A stretch of DNA of 64,000 nt from Gammaproteobacteria bacterium (GTDB lineage: Bacteria > Pseudomonadota > Gammaproteobacteria > JAABTG01). This document shows positions 25,405 through 34,821 of this stretch, in pieces. The position numbers were made by a program, and so were the translations under genes. Every line of letters begins with the position of its first letter. Within the stretch, counting starts at the first letter, position 1. Below the pieces are notes generated by a model. The model was given only the letters and a program-made list of their open reading frames with translations. It was not told where the DNA came from and made no database searches. The stretch lies in contig JAXHLS010000002.1 of assembly GCA_034522055.1 (NCBI GenBank), positions 1,674,001 through 1,738,000 on the forward strand, in the 5' to 3' direction.

Positions 25405-26700
25405 CTATCCCGCCGAGGTGCTCCGTTCGCGGGTGATGGCGCGGTGGCCGATGTCGTGGCGCCAGTAGGCGTCCCGCCAGCCGATGGCGGCCACGCGCCG
25501 GTAGGCGGCGGCCTGGGCGGCGGCCACGGTGTCGCCGAGGGCGCACACGCACAGCACCCGCCCGCCGGCGGTCACCACCTGGCCGTCCTCGTCCCGGGTA
25601 CCGGCATGGAACACCTTGGTATCCGGCGACTCCTCGTCCAGCCCCGAGATGGGCAGCCCTTGCTCGTAGCCGTCCGGGTAACCCCCCGCCGCCATCACCA
25701 CCCCCAGGGCGGGCCACGGGTCCCACTCCGCCCGGGCGCCCGCCAAGCCGCCGTTCAGGGCGGCCAGGCACAGCTCGGCCAGATCACTCTTGAGGCGCAT
25801 CAAAATAGGCTGGGTCTCGGGGTCGCCGAAACGGCAGTTGTATTCCAGCACCCGCGGCGCACCGTCGGGGCCCACCATGACGCCGGCGTAGAGGAATCCG
25901 GTGTAGGGCCGGCCGTCCGCCGCCATGCCCCGCACCGTGGGCTCGATGACCTCGGCCATGATCCGGTCATGGAGGGCCGGGGTCACCACGGGGGCAGGAG
26001 AGTAGGCGCCCATGCCACCGGTATTGGGTCCGCCATCGCCGTCGTCCCGGGCCTTGTGGTCCTGGGAGGAGGCCATGGCGAGTACGTGGCGGCCGTCCAC
26101 CATGCAGATGAAGCTCGCCTCCTCGCCCTGCAGGTATTCCTCGATGACCACCCGGGCCCCGGCGGCGCCGAAGCGCCCGCCCCCCAGCATGTCCCGCACC
26201 GCGGCGATGGCCTCGGCCTCGGTGGCGGCCAGGATCACCCCCTTGCCGGCCGCCAGTCCGTCGGCCTTGACCACGATGGGGGCACCGCACTCACGGATGT
26301 AGGCCTGTGCGGCCGCCGGATCGGTAAACGTCCCATAGGCCGCCGTGGGAATCTTCCAGCGGGCCAGGAAGTCCTTCGTATAGGCCTTGGACCCCTCCAG
26401 CTCCGCGGCCGCCGCGGTGGGGCCGAAGCAGGGTAGGCCCGCCGCCTCGAACAGATCGACGACGCCCGCCACCAGGGGCCCCTCGGGTCCCACCACCGTG
26501 AGGCCGATACCTTCCCGCCGGGCGAAGGTCACCAAGCCGTCGAGGTCCTCGACGGCGATGGCGACATTGCTGACCCCGGCCTCCCGGGCGGTGCCGGCGT
26601 TGCCGGGCGCCACGAACACGTGGTCCACCCGCGGCGACCGCGCCAGCCTCCAGGCCAGGGCGTGCTCGCGACCACCCCCACCGATCACCAGTACCTTCAA
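25405..26700 (-). CDS. purD: Phosphoribosylamine-glycine ligase
   Basis: PurD joins glycine to phosphoribosylamine with ATP to give GAR in purine synthesis. The 431-residue protein has the ATP-grasp fold, with KVLVIGGGGREHALAWRL at the N-terminus, PIVVKADGLAAGKGVI, EASFICMVDG and the QDHKARDDGD-GPNTGGMGAY block. The start is assigned to TTG at 26700: an AAGGAGG ribosome-binding site ends just upstream, and the upstream ATG (26718) would place that site inside the coding sequence. It is transcribed after purH but separated by ~350 bp of repeats. Confidence 0.95.
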   Translation of the reverse strand: MKVLVIGGGGREHALAWRLARSPRVDHVFVAPGNAGTAREAGVSNVAIAVEDLDGLVTFARREGIGLTVVGPEGPLVAGVVDLFEAAGLPCFGPTAAAAELEGSKAYTKDFLARWKIPTAAYGTFTDPAAAQAYIRECGAPIVVKADGLAAGKGVILAATEAEAIAAVRDMLGGGRFGAAGARVVIEEYLQGEEASFICMVDGRHVLAMASSQDHKARDDGDGGPNTGGMGAYSPAPVVTPALHDRIMAEVIEPTVRGMAADGRPYTGFLYAGVMVGPDGAPRVLEYNCRFGDPETQPILMRLKSDLAELCLAALNGGLAGARAEWDPWPALGVVMAAGGYPDGYEQGLPISGLDEESPDTKVFHAGTRDEDGQVVTAGGRVLCVCALGDTVAAAQAAAYRRVAAIGWRDAYWRHDIGHRAITRERSTSAG

Positions 26701-27052
26701 GGCGCCTCCTTGGAACACATTGATTTTGAAACTACGAAAGTCGCGAAAGAACGCGAAAAAAACAATGTAACTTTAATGATGAGCTTTCTCCGTGGTCCAG
26801 AGTTCGTTTGGACTCGGTGAATGCGGTTACTTGGTAAGGGCCATTTCTCAACCCAACGCTGCCTGCTTTAATTTCGCGCCATTTCGCGTATTTCGTAGTT
26901 CATAAAAAGATCTTGCCCCCTATCCCCGGCGTCTGACCGGCAGGTCCGCTACGTTCGACCTGCCCCAGGGGCCGGAGGCTTTTCTCTAAGCTTGTATCTT
27001 TTTCGCGTTCTTTCGCGTCTTTCGTGGTTAAAAATTATTATCCAACCCTTCC
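26701..27052. repeat. purH/purD gap with three dispersed repeats
   Basis: This 352 bp gap has no gene. Repeat copies lie at 26729-26759 (minus orientation, 28 bp upstream of the purD start), 26872-26900 (plus) and 27001-27032 (plus, 20 bp from the purH stop). The two plus copies are 129 bp apart. Between them a hairpin at 26939-26964 pairs GGCAGGTC with GACCTGCC. Its layout resembles the hairpin at 25283-25308, although the stems differ. Confidence 0.8.
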
Positions 27053-28618
27053 TCAGTGGCGGAAGTGGCGCATGCCGGTGAATACCATGGCCAGATCGTG
27101 CTCGTCGGCGGCGCGGATGACCTCCTCGTCGCGCATGGAGCCGCCCGGCTGGATGACGGCGCACACACCCGCCGCCGCCGCCTGGTCGATGCCGTCGCGG
27201 AAGGGGAAAAAGGCATCGGAGGCCATCACCGAGCCGGCCACATCGAGGCCCGCCTGCTCCGCCTTGATGACGGCGATGCGGGCCGAGTTGACGCGGCTCA
27301 TCTGGCCCGCCCCCACCCCCACGGTCATGGCATCCCGCCCGTAGACGATGGCGTTGGACTTGACGAACTTGGCCACCCGCCAGGTGAACAGCAGGTCCGC
27401 CATCTCGGCGTCGGAGGGCGCGCGGGCGCTCACCACCCGGATTTCCCGGTAAAGGTCATCGTCGGCATCCTGCACCAGCAGGCCGCCGTTGATACGCTTG
27501 AAATCGAGACGCGGGCCGGCGCCCCCGGCCGGCCATGGACCGCACACCAGCAGGCGGACGTTCTTCTTGGCCCCGACAGCCTCCACGGCCTCGGGCGAGG
27601 CCTCCGGGGCGATGATCACCTCGACGAACTGGCGCGCCACGATGGCCCGCGCCGTGGCACCGTCCAGGGGCCGATTGAAGGCGATGATGCCGCCGAAGGC
27701 GGACTCCGGATCGGTCTGGTAGGCGCGATCATAGGCCTCGTGCACATCGCCCCCCAGGGCCACGCCGCAGGGGTTGGCGTGCTTGACGATGACACAGGCC
27801 GCGCCGTCCTCGAACTGCTGGACGCATTCCAGGGCGGCGTCCGTGTCGGTGATGTTGTTATAGGATAACTCTTTGCCCTGCAACTGCCGCGCCGCACCCA
27901 GGCTGGCCCCACCGGCGCCGGGTTCGCCATAGAAGGCGGCACGCTGATGGGGGTTCTCGCCGTAACGCAGCTCCTGCACCTTCCCGTACTGCAAGGTCAA
28001 GGTGCGGGGGAAGGCTGCCGGCCCGTCGCCATTCCCCACCCTCCGGCCCAGCCAGTTGGCGATGGCGCCGTCGTAGCGGGCAGTATGCTCGAAGGCCTTC
28101 ACCGCCAGGCTGAAGCGCAAGCCCGGGGCCACTTCACCGTCACCCACCGTCATGGCCTCCTGCACGGCGCCGTAGTCCTCCGGATCCACGAGTACCGTCA
28201 CCGCGGCGTGGTTCTTGGCCGCGGCCCGCAGCAGGGCCGGTCCACCGATATCCACGTTCTCGATGGCCTCGGTCAGGGTGCACTCGGCGGCGGCGGTCAC
28301 CGCCTCGAAGGGATAGAGGTTGACCACCACCAGGTCGATGGGGGGAATACCGTGTTTGGCCATGACCCCGTCGTCGATATCGCGCCGCCCGAGGATCCCG
28401 CCATGGATGCGGGGATGGAGGGTCTTGACCCGACCGTCCATCATCTCCGGAAAGCCGGTATGGTCCGCCACCTCGGTGACTGCGATGCCATGGTCCCGCA
28501 ACAGGCCGGCGGTGCCGCCGGTGGACAGGATCTCCACGGACCGTGCGACCAGCGCCCGGCACAGATCCACGATGCCGGTCTTGTCAGATACGCTGACCAG
28601 GGCGCGCCGAATGGGCAT
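27053..28618 (-). CDS. purH: Bifunctional AICAR transformylase/IMP cyclohydrolase
   Basis: PurH carries out the last two steps to IMP: formylation of AICAR and ring closure. The 521-residue protein has the N-terminal MGS-like cyclohydrolase domain ([40 protein letters not shown]) and the C-terminal transformylase domain ([46 protein letters not shown]). The conserved C-terminus ends MRHFRH. The ATG at 28618 starts the domain exactly. It lies downstream of fis, the usual gammaproteobacterial order. Confidence 0.97.
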   Translation of the reverse strand: MPIRRALVSVSDKTGIVDLCRALVARSVEILSTGGTAGLLRDHGIAVTEVADHTGFPEMMDGRVKTLHPRIHGGILGRRDIDDGVMAKHGIPPIDLVVVNLYPFEAVTAAAECTLTEAIENVDIGGPALLRAAAKNHAAVTVLVDPEDYGAVQEAMTVGDGEVAPGLRFSLAVKAFEHTARYDGAIANWLGRRVGNGDGPAAFPRTLTLQYGKVQELRYGENPHQRAAFYGEPGAGGASLGAARQLQGKELSYNNITDTDAALECVQQFEDGAACVIVKHANPCGVALGGDVHEAYDRAYQTDPESAFGGIIAFNRPLDGATARAIVARQFVEVIIAPEASPEAVEAVGAKKNVRLLVCGPWPAGGAGPRLDFKRINGGLLVQDADDDLYREIRVVSARAPSDAEMADLLFTWRVAKFVKSNAIVYGRDAMTVGVGAGQMSRVNSARIAVIKAEQAGLDVAGSVMASDAFFPFRDGIDQAAAAGVCAVIQPGGSMRDEEVIRAADEHDLAMVFTGMRHFRH

Positions 28619-28680
28619 GGATTGATACCTTCTCGTTCGTTGGCTTGGTGCGCGGGCCGCGCGCCCCCGCAGCGAGGAAG

Positions 28681-28983
28681 CTACATGAGGTCGTAGCGCT
28701 TCAGCTTCTTGCGCAGGGTACCGCGGTTGATGCCGAGGAGCTCGGCGGCCCGGCTCTGGTTGCCCTTGGCATGGCGCAGCACCGTCTCCAGCAGTGGCCC
28801 TTCCACCTCGGTCATCACCAGCTCGTAAAGGTCGCCGGTGGGATGGCCCTGCAGATTCTCGAGATAGCGCTCCAGGGCGTCCTTCACGCACTCCCGCAGG
28901 GGCTCATGGGCCGTGGAGCGCTCCACCATGAAGCCGCCTGCGCCCTCGCCGGTACTTGCCGCGCCTTTCACCAGATAGGTCAT
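28681..28983 (-). CDS. fis: DNA-binding protein Fis
   Basis: Fis is a small nucleoid-associated DNA-bending protein that controls rRNA, tRNA and other growth-linked promoters. The 100-residue protein ends with the characteristic helix-turn-helix ([20 protein letters not shown]), preceded by the helices [16 protein letters not shown]. coli Fis has 98 residues, so the start at 28983 gives the expected size. It overlaps the dusB stop by 4 bp (ATGA), reproducing the dusB-fis operon of enterobacteria. The N-terminal ~20 residues are Gly/Ala-rich and may be poorly ordered. Confidence 0.96.
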   Translation of the reverse strand: MTYLVKGAASTGEGAGGFMVERSTAHEPLRECVKDALERYLENLQGHPTGDLYELVMTEVEGPLLETVLRHAKGNQSRAAELLGINRGTLRKKLKRYDLM

Positions 28984-29966
28984 GCCGCCATTGCCTCCCC
29001 CCGCACGAGACCACTCAGATAGGCATTCGTCAGGCGCCGCTGAGCGCGGGCGGATTCCTCGCTGTTGACCCGTTTCCGGAATGCCAGGGAGCCCGCCAGG
29101 TCCGTCGTGTACCAGGCCAGGTGCTTGCGCGCGATGCGCACCCCCATGGCCTCGCCGTAGAAATCGTGCAGGGCGTCCAGGTGAGCAAGCACCACCTGGC
29201 GTATCGCCGCCAGGGTCGGGGCCGCTCCGACCCGCCCGGTCTCCAGATAACGGGCGATCTGACCGAAGATCCAGGGCCTGCCCTGGGCGGCGCGACCGAT
29301 CATCACGGCGTCGGCGCCCGTGGCCTCCAGGACGCGGCGGGCCTTGGCCGGCGAGTCGATATCGCCGTTGGCGATGACCGGGATCCCCACCGCCCCCTTG
29401 ATGGCGGCGATGGTGTCGTATTCCACCGGCCCGGTGAAGCGGCACGCCCGGGTCCGGCCATGGACCGTCAGAGCCTGGATGCCCGCGGCCTCGGCGAGGC
29501 GGGCGATGGCCACGCCGTTGCGATGGGCGGGGTCCCAGCCGGTGCGGATCTTGAGGGTGACGGGCACCGTCACCGCCGCCACCACGGCATCGAGGATGCG
29601 GCCTACCAGGGCCTCGTCCTGCAGCAGGGCGGAGCCCGCCCGCACGTTGCACACCTTCTTCGCGGGACAACCCATGTTGATATCCACCAGTTCGGCGCCC
29701 TGGTCCACATTGAAGCATGCGGCCTGGGCCAGGTCCCGGGGGGCCGTCCCCACCAGCTGCACGGCCCGCAGGCCGGATTCATGCTGGTAGTCGCGGCGCT
29801 TCACGCTCTTGGCGGTGTAGCGCAACGACGGATTGGCGGACACCATCTCCGAGAACGCCAGGGCCGCCCCGAAACGCCGGCACAGGCTGCGAAAAGGCCC
29901 GTCGGTTATGCCGGCCATGGGGGCCAGCAGGACCTTATTTTGCAATTGATAGGGGCCAATCTGCAT
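28980..29966 (-). CDS. dusB: tRNA-dihydrouridine synthase B
   Basis: DusB is an FMN enzyme that reduces uridine 17 of tRNA with NADPH. The 328-residue product has LAPMAGITDGPFRSLCRRFGA, the NMGCPAKKVCNVRAG block with the catalytic Cys, the VTLKIRTGWD and VHGRTR segments, and the FMN-binding VIANGDI and IGRAAQGRPWIF. The ATG at 29966 (MQIGPYQLQNKV) matches the family start; an in-frame ATG five codons earlier is possible. It is co-transcribed with fis. A 177 bp gap with no recognised elements lies between it and the DUF3426 gene. Confidence 0.95.
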   Translation of the reverse strand: MQIGPYQLQNKVLLAPMAGITDGPFRSLCRRFGAALAFSEMVSANPSLRYTAKSVKRRDYQHESGLRAVQLVGTAPRDLAQAACFNVDQGAELVDINMGCPAKKVCNVRAGSALLQDEALVGRILDAVVAAVTVPVTLKIRTGWDPAHRNGVAIARLAEAAGIQALTVHGRTRACRFTGPVEYDTIAAIKGAVGIPVIANGDIDSPAKARRVLEATGADAVMIGRAAQGRPWIFGQIARYLETGRVGAAPTLAAIRQVVLAHLDALHDFYGEAMGVRIARKHLAWYTTDLAGSLAFRKRVNSEESARAQRRLTNAYLSGLVRGEAMAA

Positions 29967-30158
29967 CGCCTGTAGCACCACGGATCGGGTAAGGAGGGCT
30001 GCCGGGGCGGTGGCCGGCCATGTCGCCGTATCGCCCCTAGCCCCGTCAGCAACCTGGAAGTGGAGACGATGATAAACCCCGCCCCGGTTGCCGAAAAGGG
30101 GTTGACACGGGCGGGCAAAGCGGCGGCCGCAGAAACGACTCGAAGTGCCTCTTATATC

Positions 30159-30971
30159 TCAATGAAAGGTGAACTCGAAACTCACCGCGTCCAGTTTCGG
30201 CGCCACGAGGCTCAGGGTGAACTGATAGGGCTGGTGAGGTGTCATCACGGGGGGCGGGGGCCGTCCCAGATACTCCTCGGGGCGGAATTCGCGGCTGGCC
30301 AGGGTCGCGCCGTTGACGTCGAAGAGGGTGAAGCCGATAGCGGGAAAGGGTTGGGGCAGGCCTGCGGTGTTGGCCATCACCGCCCGGGCAAACAGGGCAT
30401 CGGCGATGGCCGGATGACTGCGCACATCGCGGCTCAGGAGTTCGATGCGGGTGAGGTCGCGGTAGGGCACCGCGTCTTCATCGCCCCCGCGGGCGAGAAG
30501 CTCGCGGCGCAGGGGCATGAGACGTTCCACCAGGGGTGCCAGTTGCGGCGCTACCTCCGCCACCGCCCCGGGATGGAACACAACGGCCTGGCCGCCCAGC
30601 AGGCCGAGCAACAGGGCCGCCAGCAACAGGCCCATGAGAGCCCGCCAGCCGGATCGGGGGCGGCCATCTACTTCCGTGTCCGCGGCGAGACTGGCGGGCA
30701 GCGTCGCCGCGGCGTCGGGTTCCTCCGCCAGCTCGAATGGCGCCACCGGCGCGGCCTCCACGGCAATCGGCGGCTCCGGGGTGTCCCCTTCGGCCTCGGG
30801 CCATGCCCCGGCGGCGGTGGGGGTGGCCGGCAGCTCGTCCATGAGGTGTTCGCCGACGGCGAAGGGCTTGAGACAATTGCCACAGCGCATGGACCCCGCC
30901 GCGGGCAGCTCCTCGGGGTGAACCCGGAAGACCGTGCGGCAGTGGGGACAGCGGGTATATTTGATGATCAC
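30159..30971 (-). CDS. DUF3426/MJ0042 zinc-ribbon membrane protein
   Basis: This 270-residue protein starts with an MJ0042-type zinc ribbon (C8-P-H-C11 and C30-G-N-C33). A Pro/Ala/Glu-rich linker (about 45-105), one membrane segment (about 111-131) and a C-terminal DUF3426 domain follow, outside the membrane. The function is unknown. Family members are routinely encoded beside prmA, and this gene overlaps the prmA stop with its GTG start (GTGA). The arrangement suggests a cytoplasmic metal-binding head linked to a periplasmic domain. Confidence 0.9.
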   Translation of the reverse strand: MIIKYTRCPHCRTVFRVHPEELPAAGSMRCGNCLKPFAVGEHLMDELPATPTAAGAWPEAEGDTPEPPIAVEAAPVAPFELAEEPDAAATLPASLAADTEVDGRPRSGWRALMGLLLAALLLGLLGGQAVVFHPGAVAEVAPQLAPLVERLMPLRRELLARGGDEDAVPYRDLTRIELLSRDVRSHPAIADALFARAVMANTAGLPQPFPAIGFTLFDVNGATLASREFRPEEYLGRPPPPVMTPHQPYQFTLSLVAPKLDAVSFEFTFH

Positions 30972-31855
30972 CGGCCCGCCTCCCGCCGTTTCAGCACCAG
31001 CAACGCCCAGCCGTCACGCAACAGGCGGGCCGTGGGTTCGAGCCTGGGCGCGTAAGCCGCCTCCACCTCGCCCATCTGCTCCTCCAGCAGGCCCGACAAG
31101 AGCAGGGTTCCGGCGGGCGCCAGCAGGCCTTCGAGGGTCGGCACAAGGTCCACCAGGGGCCCGGCGAGGATATTGGCCACCACCACGTCGGCGCTACCAC
31201 CGGGGATCTCCAGGGGCGCCGTCACGTGCAGGCGGTGGGCGACGCCATTGTGGCGGGCGTTGTCGGCGGTGGCGTCCATGGCGCGGGAGTCGATATCGGT
31301 GGCCCAGGCTTGGGCCGCGCCCAGCCTGAGGGCCGCGATGGCCAGGATCCCCGAGCCGCAGCCGTAATCCACAACCCTCGCCCCGTCGAGGTCCCGCCGG
31401 TCCAGCCATTCCAGGCACAGGGCGGTGGTGGGATGGGTGCCCGTGCCGAAGGCCAGGCCGGGATCCATGCGGATATTCACCGCCCTGGGATCCGGTGGTT
31501 CCAGCCAGTTGGGCACCACCCACAGGCGGTTACCGTAATACAGGGCCTCGAAACCATCCTTCCACGCCAGCTCCCACTCCTGATCCGGCAGGCATTCCAC
31601 CACCGGGTCGGGCAGGGTACCCGACCAGCCGGCGGCGACCCCGTCGACCACCGCCGCCGGGTCCCGATCGGCGGCGAACAGCCCCGTTACCCAGGTGGCT
31701 CGCCACAGAGGCGCCGCCAGGGGGTCGGACTGGTACTGGGGCTCGTCGCCCGCATCCGCCAGGGTGACGGAAAGGGCCCCCTCGGCTTCGAGGGCCGCGA
31801 CCAGATCATCGGCCTGGTCCGCGGTCACCTGGAATTTGATCTGGGTCCAGGCCAT
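30968..31855 (-). CDS. prmA: Ribosomal protein L11 methyltransferase
   Basis: PrmA trimethylates several amino groups of ribosomal protein L11 using SAM. The 295-residue protein has the small N-terminal substrate-recognition domain (WTQIKFQVTADQADDLVAAL), a linker, and a Rossmann methyltransferase domain. Conserved blocks are DPGLAFGTGTHPTTALCLEWL, VVDYGCGSGILAIAALRLGA, ATDIDSRA and VANILAGPLVDLVP. The ATG at 31855 was preferred over the more upstream ATGs because the conserved domain starts right after it. It is downstream of accC (11 bp). Confidence 0.96.
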   Translation of the reverse strand: MAWTQIKFQVTADQADDLVAALEAEGALSVTLADAGDEPQYQSDPLAAPLWRATWVTGLFAADRDPAAVVDGVAAGWSGTLPDPVVECLPDQEWELAWKDGFEALYYGNRLWVVPNWLEPPDPRAVNIRMDPGLAFGTGTHPTTALCLEWLDRRDLDGARVVDYGCGSGILAIAALRLGAAQAWATDIDSRAMDATADNARHNGVAHRLHVTAPLEIPGGSADVVVANILAGPLVDLVPTLEGLLAPAGTLLLSGLLEEQMGEVEAAYAPRLEPTARLLRDGWALLVLKRREAGR

Positions 31856-31866
31856 GGGCGCCGGCA

Positions 31867-33207
<1,341 letters not shown>

Positions 33208-33211
33208 GGGA

Positions 33212-33655
33212 TCACTCTATGGTGAAAAGGGTTTGGCCGTATTCCACCGGCTGGCCGTTCTCCACCATGATCCCCGTGATCACGCCGGACTTGTCGGCCT
33301 CGATCTGGTTAAGCAGTTTCATGGCCTCGATGATGCAAAGGACGGTGCCCTCCTCCACCCGCTGGCCCACCTCCACGAAGGGCTTGGCCCCGGGGGACGG
33401 CGCTCGATAGAAGGTACCCACCATGGGCGACAGCACCACGTCGCCGGTGTGGACCTCGGTAACATCACCGGCATCTGCTGCCGGTTCCGGTGGCATGGCC
33501 ACGGGCTGAGGCGCAGGCGCGACCGGAGCGAGGGGATGGGTGGCCGTGCCGTAGCGGCTGATACGTACCGATTCCTCACCCTCGCAGATCTCCAACTCGG
33601 CCACGCCGGACTCTTCGAGCAGCTCGATGAGCTTCTTTATCTTTCTGATATCCAT
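33212..33655 (-). CDS. accB: Biotin carboxyl carrier protein of acetyl-CoA carboxylase
   Basis: AccB carries the biotin that shuttles CO2 between AccC and AccAD. The 147-residue protein starts with the conserved [20 protein letters not shown] helix. A Pro/Ala-rich linker (about 40-70) and the biotinyl domain follow. The biotinylation site reads EAMKLLNQI rather than the usual EAMKMMNQI; the modified Lys is kept. The thumb region ([16 protein letters not shown]) is present, as expected for bacterial BCCP. Confidence 0.96.
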   Translation of the reverse strand: MDIRKIKKLIELLEESGVAELEICEGEESVRISRYGTATHPLAPVAPAPQPVAMPPEPAADAGDVTEVHTGDVVLSPMVGTFYRAPSPGAKPFVEVGQRVEEGTVLCIIEAMKLLNQIEADKSGVITGIMVENGQPVEYGQTLFTIE

Positions 33656-33676
33656 GACTTCCCCTTGTGCCTGGGC

Positions 33677-34123
33677 TCAGGGCGCCGGCGCCATGCGCCG
33701 CGCCGCGGCCGACAGGGCCATGTCATAGCCCTCGGCGCCGAACCCGCTGATAACTCCCACGGCGATGTCCGAGAAATAGGACCGCCGCCTGAAACCTTCC
33801 CGCCGGTGGACGTTGGACAGGTGGACCTCGATGAAGGGTATGTCCACCGCCAGCAGGGCATCCCGCAACGCCACGCTGGTATGGGTGAACGCCGCCGGAT
33901 TGAAGATGATGAAGCCCACATCCGCCGCCGCCGCGCCGTGGATGCGGTCGATGAGCGCGTGCTCCGCGTTGCTCTGGTAGCAATCGAGGCCCAGCCCCGC
34001 CTCCTCGGCCAGCGCCACGAGACGGGCATCGATGGCGGCCAGGGTCTCCGTGCCGTACTTGTCGGGCTCGCGGGTGCCCAACAGGTTGAGATTCGGGCCA
34101 TGCAGCACCAGTATGCGTCCCAT
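33677..34123 (-). CDS. aroQ: Type II 3-dehydroquinate dehydratase
   Basis: AroQ dehydrates 3-dehydroquinate to 3-dehydroshikimate in the shikimate pathway. The 148-residue protein is of the dodecameric type II class: [20 protein letters not shown], the active-site Tyr in that loop, the catalytic His region [16 protein letters not shown] and [13 protein letters not shown]. It heads the minus-strand aroQ-accB-accC-prmA unit, an order common in Gammaproteobacteria. The 152 bp upstream gap is AT-rich near 34150-34200 and likely holds the promoter, but I could not define it. Confidence 0.96.
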   Translation of the reverse strand: MGRILVLHGPNLNLLGTREPDKYGTETLAAIDARLVALAEEAGLGLDCYQSNAEHALIDRIHGAAAADVGFIIFNPAAFTHTSVALRDALLAVDIPFIEVHLSNVHRREGFRRRSYFSDIAVGVISGFGAEGYDMALSAAARRMAPAP

Positions 34124-34275
34124 CAGCCCCCCTTGGCCCGCTGAACCGGAAAGATAACGTCAAGATTAACGAAGTTTACCGCATAATAGTAGAGTTTAGC
34201 GCGGGCTCGACACCCATCAGGGACGCACCGGCCTGCCTTGACCCCCTCGAGAGCGGGGGGCCGAAGGGCGCCTTT

Positions 34276-34821
34276 TCACAGCAGTTCACCGAGGTGGGGC
34301 GCGAGCCGGGAGCGGCTGATCTCACCCTTGAAGCGGGCGACCACCCGTCCACGCCTGTCGTAGAGCACCGAGAAGGGCAGGGCACCCTGGAGATTGCCAT
34401 AATCCTGAGCCACGCGGATGGCGTCCTCGTCCCCGACGAGCAGGGGAAAATCGAGGCCGTACTGCGCTGCGAACTCCCGTACCGCTGCGGCCTCGTCGAT
34501 GGCCACTGCCACCACCTGAAAGCCCTGGCGGCCGAACTCTTGCTGCAGATCCGCGAACAGCGGCATCTCGCGCCGGCACGGCGGACACCAGGTGGCCCAG
34601 AAGTTGAGCAGCACCACCTTGCCGTCCCACTCGGCCGCCTCCCGGACATGGCCATCCAGGTCCGGCAAGGCGAACGCCGGGCGCTGGGCGGATAGCGTCG
34701 CCGGTCGGGATTCCGGCGCCCCGGGCTCCTCCACGGCCCCGAACAGCCACAGGGCCGAACCGGCCCCGGCCAGGGCGGCCATCAGGACGACCCCGCTCAC
34801 GACCCACGGCAGACCCCTCAT
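34276..34821 (-). CDS. TlpA/ResA-like thiol-disulfide oxidoreductase
   Basis: This 181-residue protein has an N-terminal membrane anchor (about 7-28) and a periplasmic thioredoxin fold with the active site WCPPC (in FWATWCPPCRREMP) near residue 79. A cis-Pro region (GALPFSVLYD) follows. Such proteins reduce disulfides in apocytochrome c or other periplasmic substrates. The gene follows dsbD with a 4 bp overlap, so DsbD is the obvious electron donor. It could serve haem attachment to the cbb3 cytochromes encoded in this window; this link is inference. Confidence 0.92.
   Translation of the reverse strand: MRGLPWVVSGVVLMAALAGAGSALWLFGAVEEPGAPESRPATLSAQRPAFALPDLDGHVREAAEWDGKVVLLNFWATWCPPCRREMPLFADLQQEFGRQGFQVVAVAIDEAAAVREFAAQYGLDFPLLVGDEDAIRVAQDYGNLQGALPFSVLYDRRGRVVARFKGEISRSRLAPHLGELL

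Noticed and set aside
28984-29718. 345-codon frame running from dusB into fis
   Set aside because: Only the last 100 codons (fis) are protein-like. The rest is the dusB region read in the wrong frame.
33212-33655. Loss of function in AccB because the site reads EAMKLL
   Set aside because: The modified Lys and preceding Ala-Met are intact, and Leu in place of Met after the Lys is conservative.
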